Shown here: positions 30,785-34,085 of the stretch, piece after piece
How the letters are laid out: each line of letters starts with the position of its first letter
Position numbering within the stretch: the first letter of the stretch is position 1
NCBI GenBank assembly: GCA_018819135.1
Contig: JAHJQK010000076.1
Span: 1-34,085 of the forward strand
Direction of reading: 5' to 3'
DNA: 34,085 nt
Source of the DNA: Pseudomonadota bacterium
GTDB taxonomy: Bacteria > Desulfobacterota > SM23-61
Notes under the pieces: model-generated
Databases searched by the model: none
What the model was told of the DNA's origin: nothing
What the model saw: the letters and a program-made list of their open reading frames with translations, nothing else
Translations under genes and position numbers: made by a program

Positions 30785-31298
30785 TATACTGGGAAGAAAA
30801 GCGTGTGTCAAGGCAGTTTGAACAAACAGGATGTCTTTCTCCCCCCGGATTGACGTTTATTTTAACATCGGGGCTGGGACTGCGGCGAGGCTCAGAACCG
30901 CGGCTCCTCCAAGTACAGGTCAATCGGCTCGGCATAAAGCAGAGTCTCGCTCCGGGAGAGGGTGCCGGAGGCGATATCAATGACGGTCTGGTAAAGGCGT
31001 TCTCCTGCCTCTGCCGGATCCTCCTGGTTCTCGATCACGGTCCCTGAGTAAAAATAGAGGGGAAAAATTCGCCCTTCTGCCGTATTTTAGGCTCTTAAGA
31101 ATGAAGTTATGCGCAAACTGGCAAGAAAGTTCTTCAAACAAACACCATGAGAAAAATCCTAAATCCGATCCTGACTGCCGCGAGGCCCACAAGAACAGGA
31201 CCGGAATGCAGAAGGGTGGCTGGTATGGGCGCTGGGATGATGGCGTAGCCGCAGGTGATGGCAGTAATTGAAGGTTTGCCTCGGGCGAATGCCTAATC
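30785..31298. other. Gene-poor stretch with decayed coding fragments
   Basis: No intact gene is seen. Besides the UxaA-like fragment at 30892-31086, one minus-strand frame around 31146-31286 reads a hydrophobic stretch (YAIIPAPIPATLLHSGPVLV then GLAAVRIGFRIFLMVFV) that could be the end of a transporter subunit, but it has no start and stops soon. The segment looks like remnants of a lost catabolic operon. Confidence 0.35.
30892..31086 (-). pseudogene. Possible UxaA-type dehydratase C-terminal fragment
   Basis: An open minus-strand frame of ~64 codons between two stops reads YSGTVIENQEDPAEAGERLY, QTVIDIASGTLSRSETLLYA and EPIDLYLEEPRF. The E.G..LY...ID.ASG..S..E pattern resembles the last helix and strand of altronate/galactarate dehydratase-like (UxaA) proteins. 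No start codon or ribosome site precedes it, so it is a remnant. Family assignment is weak. Confidence 0.35.
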
Positions 31299-32228
31299 TC
31301 AATAGCACCCGTTGAACCTCTCTTGGAATTCCTCGGGGCTAAACCTATATTCTTGAGTGCCGTAGCACTCTACGGCAAAGGAAGCGCATACACTGCCCAT
31401 CCTGGACGACTGCTCGATGTCCTTACCTCGGACCAGACCGCTGACCAGCCCGCCCCTGTAGGCATCTCCGGCGCCTGTGGGGTCCTCTACCTTCCTTGGC
31501 TCCACCGTAGGAATGCTTATTTCACAATCCGGCGTGGAGACTTTTGAACCCAGTTCTCCCAGGGTGACAATGATAGTCCTGGCCCGCCTAAGCAAGGCTT
31601 CTTTGTTTAGGCCGGTCTTGCTCATGATCAGATCCATCTCATAATCATTGGAGATCAGAATCCGGCACCCTTCTATGGCCTGAACCAGGTCTCTGGCATC
31701 CAGCATGGGCAGCGATTGTCCAGGGTCGAAGATATAGTCGATCCCCATGGCCTTACAGACGCGGGGGTAGTTCACCATGTCCTCAAGATTACCGGGAGAG
31801 ACGATAACAAGGGTCTCCTGTGGATTGAGTTTGTCGAAATTCAGAGAGGAAGGAAATTCCATAGCGCCCGGGTTGAACCCGGTGATCTGGTTGTCGGCCC
31901 GGTCGGTGGTTATGTAGGCGCTGGCAGTAAATTCGTCCTCTATGATTTTGATGTTTTCCGTAGAGATCCCATTTTGGGCCAGCCACTCGAAGTACCTATG
32001 ATAATCATATCCAATAGTAGCGGAGATTCCCGGCTTTTCACCCATCAGGGTGAGAGCGTAGGCAATATTGCCTGCCGTACCGCCGAATTTCTCCTTCATG
32101 CCCTTCACCTGGAAGCAAACGTTCAAAACATGTATTTTCTCGGGGAGGATATGCTCGGAGAAGTATCCCGGGAAATTCATAATCCGGTCGTATGCCAGTG
32201 ACCCGGAAACAATGATATGCATATTCAT
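31299..32228 (-). CDS. PfkB-family carbohydrate/nucleoside kinase, adenosine kinase-like
   Basis: A 309-residue ribokinase-fold enzyme. GSLAYDRIMNFPG at the N-terminus, EKFGGTAGNIAYALTLMG (the GG hinge of substrate binding), IIVTLGELGSKV and the catalytic DPTGAGDAYRGGLVSGL with its Asp as base are all present. The N-terminal layout resembles bacterial adenosine kinases more than fructose or ribose kinases. Its divergent neighbours act on purine nucleosides, which supports adenosine or a similar nucleoside as substrate. The start could be either ATG 32228 or 32222; GAGAGG lies upstream. A promoter with consensus boxes is at 32378-32405. Confidence 0.88.
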   Translation of the reverse strand: MNMHIIVSGSLAYDRIMNFPGYFSEHILPEKIHVLNVCFQVKGMKEKFGGTAGNIAYALTLMGEKPGISATIGYDYHRYFEWLAQNGISTENIKIIEDEFTASAYITTDRADNQITGFNPGAMEFPSSLNFDKLNPQETLVIVSPGNLEDMVNYPRVCKAMGIDYIFDPGQSLPMLDARDLVQAIEGCRILISNDYEMDLIMSKTGLNKEALLRRARTIIVTLGELGSKVSTPDCEISIPTVEPRKVEDPTGAGDAYRGGLVSGLVRGKDIEQSSRMGSVCASFAVECYGTQEYRFSPEEFQERFNGCY

Positions 32229-32377
32229 AGACCTCTCAAATTAGTTCAAGGTTTGCAAATCATAACTTTTTAGGCCCAAAAAAAATTGAAGCAGGATGGC
32301 CGCGCTGTGCCCTCTGCGGTGAATATCCTTTTTTAGGTTTTAGCCAATCTTACTCTAAGGCAAGAAATAATGGTTAA

Positions 32378-32405
32378 ATTTTAACAGGGCGATAAATGTT
32401 GTCAA
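32378..32405 (-). promoter_or_regulatory. Promoter of the PfkB kinase gene
   Basis: Minus strand TTGACA (32400-32405), 16-base spacer, TAAAAT (32378-32383). The -35 box is a perfect consensus and the -10 box 5 of 6. The leader to the start codon is ~145 bases. Confidence 0.7.
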
Positions 32406-32419
32406 GCGGATATTTGGCA

Positions 32420-32441
32420 GCAAGATAATCGCAAGATAACC
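32420..32441. promoter_or_regulatory. Tandem 11 bp direct repeat between divergent promoters
   Basis: GCAAGATAATC followed directly by GCAAGATAACC. The two units are one helical turn apart and lie between the two -35 boxes of the divergent promoters. This is a plausible binding site for a shared regulator; the protein is unknown. Confidence 0.5.
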
Positions 32442-32445
32442 CTAC

Positions 32446-32474
32446 TTGACACCGTTTTCTTTTTTCAATAAAAT
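32446..32474 (+). promoter_or_regulatory. Promoter of the purine nucleoside phosphorylase gene
   Basis: TTGACA (32446-32451), 17-base spacer, TAAAAT (32469-32474). It lies ~38 bases before the start codon, with AAGGAG eight bases ahead of ATG. Confidence 0.75.
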
Positions 32475-32512
32475 GCTGTTCATATTTCACCCTGCGCTAA
32501 GGAGCACTTTTC

Positions 32513-33334
32513 ATGGAAAACATTCTACAAAAAATGGAAGAAGCCTCTCAATTCATTGCCCGCAGGGTCAAAGCGAAGCCCGGAGTTGGAATTATCTTAG
32601 GAACGGGCCTTGGGGGCCTGGTGAAAAAAATCTCCCCAAGGCAATCATTACCTTATGAAGGAATTCCTCATTTTCCCCGCAGTACAGTCGAAGGACATGC
32701 CGGTCGCTTAATCTTCGGCCGCTGCTCCAACAAGGAAGTATTGGTGATGCAAGGAAGATTCCATCGCTACGAAGGCCACCCGCTATCGCGGGTAACCTTT
32801 CCCGTTCGGGTGATGAAAAAGCTGGGAGTGAAAATTCTTATCGTAACCAATGCGGCTGGAGGCCTGAACCCTTTCTTTTCCGCCGGCGATGTCATGGTCG
32901 TCTCCGACCACATCAATTTTACCGGGCAAAACCCGCTGATCGGTTACAACCTCGATGCTTTGGGTCCGAGGTTCCCTGATATGACTGCCGTCTATGACCA
33001 AGAGCTGATCGCCTTATCCGAACAAGTCGCTCTGGAAAAAAAGATCAAGCTCCAGCGGGGCGTTTACGTAGGGGTGACGGGCCCGAGCATGGAAACCCCG
33101 GCAGAAACCCGCCTCTTGCGGATGATGGGAGCCGATGCCGTTGGTATGTCCACCATCCCGGAGGTTATCGTGGGAGTCCATTGCGGCTTGCGCATCCTGG
33201 GCCTTTCGGCCATTTCCAACGTCAATCTTCCAGATTGCATGCAATCAGCCCCCCTGGAAGCAATCCTGGCCAATGCCGCCGTAGCCGGGAAGAAAATGAT
33301 CGGCATCGTGCAAGGAGTTCTGGAAAAGATTTAG
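32513..33334 (+). CDS. Purine nucleoside phosphorylase, class I trimeric type
   Basis: A 273-residue enzyme that splits purine (deoxy)nucleosides with phosphate. Motifs: GVGIILGTGLGGLVKKI, MQGRFHRYEGHPL, VTNAAGGLNPFFSAGDVMVV, SDHINFTGQNPL, GVYVGVTGPSMETPAETRLL, GADAVGMSTIPEVIVGVHCG and LSAISNVNL, where the Asn is the purine-binding residue of the PNP group and replaces the Asp of MTA phosphorylases. So guanosine/inosine are expected substrates more than MTA. The next gene starts 11 bases after its stop. Confidence 0.93.
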   Translation: MENILQKMEEASQFIARRVKAKPGVGIILGTGLGGLVKKISPRQSLPYEGIPHFPRSTVEGHAGRLIFGRCSNKEVLVMQGRFHRYEGHPLSRVTFPVRVMKKLGVKILIVTNAAGGLNPFFSAGDVMVVSDHINFTGQNPLIGYNLDALGPRFPDMTAVYDQELIALSEQVALEKKIKLQRGVYVGVTGPSMETPAETRLLRMMGADAVGMSTIPEVIVGVHCGLRILGLSAISNVNLPDCMQSAPLEAILANAAVAGKKMIGIVQGVLEKI

Positions 33335-33345
33335 AGGAGGTTTCC

Positions 33346-34085
33346 TTGGGCCAACAAGTAAAAAAGTCTGCGGACTTGATCTTGACCAATGGCACCCTGC
33401 TCCCTCTGTCACCCGATTCTGAACCCATCATTGACGGAGCCTTGGCCATTGCCAACGGATGGATAACCGGGCTGGGAGCGAAAGCCCATGTGGAAAAATA
33501 TTTTGAGGCTCGCCGAACAATTGATGCCCGGGGCGGTCTGATCATGCCCGGCCTGGTAAATGCCCACAACCACGCGGCCATGACCTCTTACCGAGGAATG
33601 GCCGACGACCTTCCCTTGGTGGACTGGTTGACCCATTACATATTTCCAGCAGAAAGTAAATCTGACGGCGATCAGGTTTACTGGAGTACGCTTTTGGCCT
33701 GCAGCGAGATGATCCGCTCAGGGACTACGACGTTTTGCGACATGTATCTTTTTGAAGACCGGGTTGCCCAGGCGGCCAAAGAAGCCGGAATGAGGGCCTT
33801 GGTCGGAGAAGTACTTTATGATTTCCCCTCCCCCAATTACGGACCTCTGAATAAAGGACTGGAATATACCGAAGCCTTGATCATCCGCTGGCAGGGTGAC
33901 CCCCTCATCTCCGTTGCCGTGGAACCCCACGCCTTGTACACCTGTTCTCCGGGGCTTTTGGGGCAGTGTCAGGATTTGGCCGATCGGTATGGAGTTCCCA
34001 TGATCATCCATCTGGCCGAGACCCGAAGCGAAGTTGAAGAAATTTCTCAAAAATACGGCAAAAGGCCTGTAAATCATATGGAAAA
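33346..34085 (+). CDS. mtaD: MTA/SAH deaminase-like amidohydrolase, incomplete at window end
   Basis: The frame opens at TTG 33346, with GGAGG five bases upstream, and is still open at the last base (246 codons seen). The N-terminal composite sheet reads ADLILTNGTLLPLSPDSEPI; the metal site MPGLVNAHNHAAMTSYRGMA gives the HxH pair; SVAVEPHALYTCSPGLL and IIHLAETRSEVEE contain the next two His. DLPLVDWLTHYIFPAE is typical of the MtaD/SsnA group, which deaminate 5-methylthioadenosine or S-adenosylhomocysteine to the inosine form, a substrate class for the phosphorylase upstream. The remaining Asp ligand and C-terminus lie outside the window. Confidence 0.88.
   Translation, partial: MGQQVKKSADLILTNGTLLPLSPDSEPIIDGALAIANGWITGLGAKAHVEKYFEARRTIDARGGLIMPGLVNAHNHAAMTSYRGMADDLPLVDWLTHYIFPAESKSDGDQVYWSTLLACSEMIRSGTTTFCDMYLFEDRVAQAAKEAGMRALVGEVLYDFPSPNYGPLNKGLEYTEALIIRWQGDPLISVAVEPHALYTCSPGLLGQCQDLADRYGVPMIIHLAETRSEVEEISQKYGKRPVNHME

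Noticed and set aside
1..34085. tRNA, rRNA or riboswitch genes
   Set aside because: No cloverleaf with a GTTCRA loop, rRNA core motif or known riboswitch core was recognised by eye; a covariance-model scan would be needed to exclude them.

Overview
The window reads as chromosomal DNA of an anaerobic, probably syntrophic member of the Desulfobacterota (the former Deltaproteobacteria), most likely from an environmental genome. The clues are two acyl-CoA dehydrogenases with a 4-hydroxybutyryl-CoA dehydratase-type [4Fe-4S] enzyme and a CoA ligase, a MeaB GTPase beside an ADP-forming acyl-CoA synthetase subunit, a DUF2148 iron-sulfur protein, and hairpin repeats of the TTCCCGC..GCGGGAA type between genes. 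This placement is inference; there is no rRNA gene to settle it.

Layout. (1) 1-3755 is an AT-rich accessory patch full of broken genes: a short WYL regulator, a broken MNT/HEPN toxin-antitoxin pair, a second MNT protein with a truncated partner, an ORF6N-like remnant, an intact TumE-type toxin-antitoxin pair between two Cas6b-like C-terminal pieces, and a duplicated ~80 bp repeat. (2) 3756-5354 (minus): class I glutamine amidotransferase-like hydrolase and adenylate kinase. (3) 5551-10039 (plus): a PRC-PRC-MgtE_N-CBS protein next to a divergent Nramp-family transporter, then an M23 peptidase and D-aminoacyl-tRNA deacylase, closed by a clear intrinsic terminator. (4) 10332-15720 (plus): acyl-CoA dehydrogenase, 4-hydroxybutyryl-CoA dehydratase-like enzyme, CoA ligase (apparently with an internal deletion), second acyl-CoA dehydrogenase. 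(5) 15752-21484 (minus): meaB, ATP-grasp acyl-CoA synthetase subunit, gcvH, efp, Xaa-Pro peptidase, TPR protein, endonuclease IV. (6) 21774-25277 (plus): gatC, gatA, gatB. (7) 25347-28323 (plus): MFS transporter, exported TPR protein, truncated RidA. (8) 28289-31298 (minus): PLP-dependent decarboxylase, ABM-domain protein of deviating base composition, DUF2148 protein, and a gene-poor stretch with a decayed fragment. (9) 31299-34085: a PfkB sugar/nucleoside kinase divergent from purine nucleoside phosphorylase and an MTA/SAH deaminase-type amidohydrolase that runs off the end; the divergent promoters frame an 11 bp tandem repeat.

How the genes fit together. The acyl-CoA block plus MeaB and the ADP-forming synthetase fit organic-acid oxidation with energy conservation at the CoA-thioester level. 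The kinase, phosphorylase and deaminase form a nucleoside-salvage group. The most unusual functional proposal is the separate Mg2+-sensor-like protein next to an Nramp relative whose metal-site residues are largely replaced. No CRISPR array, rRNA, tRNA or intact transposase was recognised. I did not find a complete system that I can call new with confidence.
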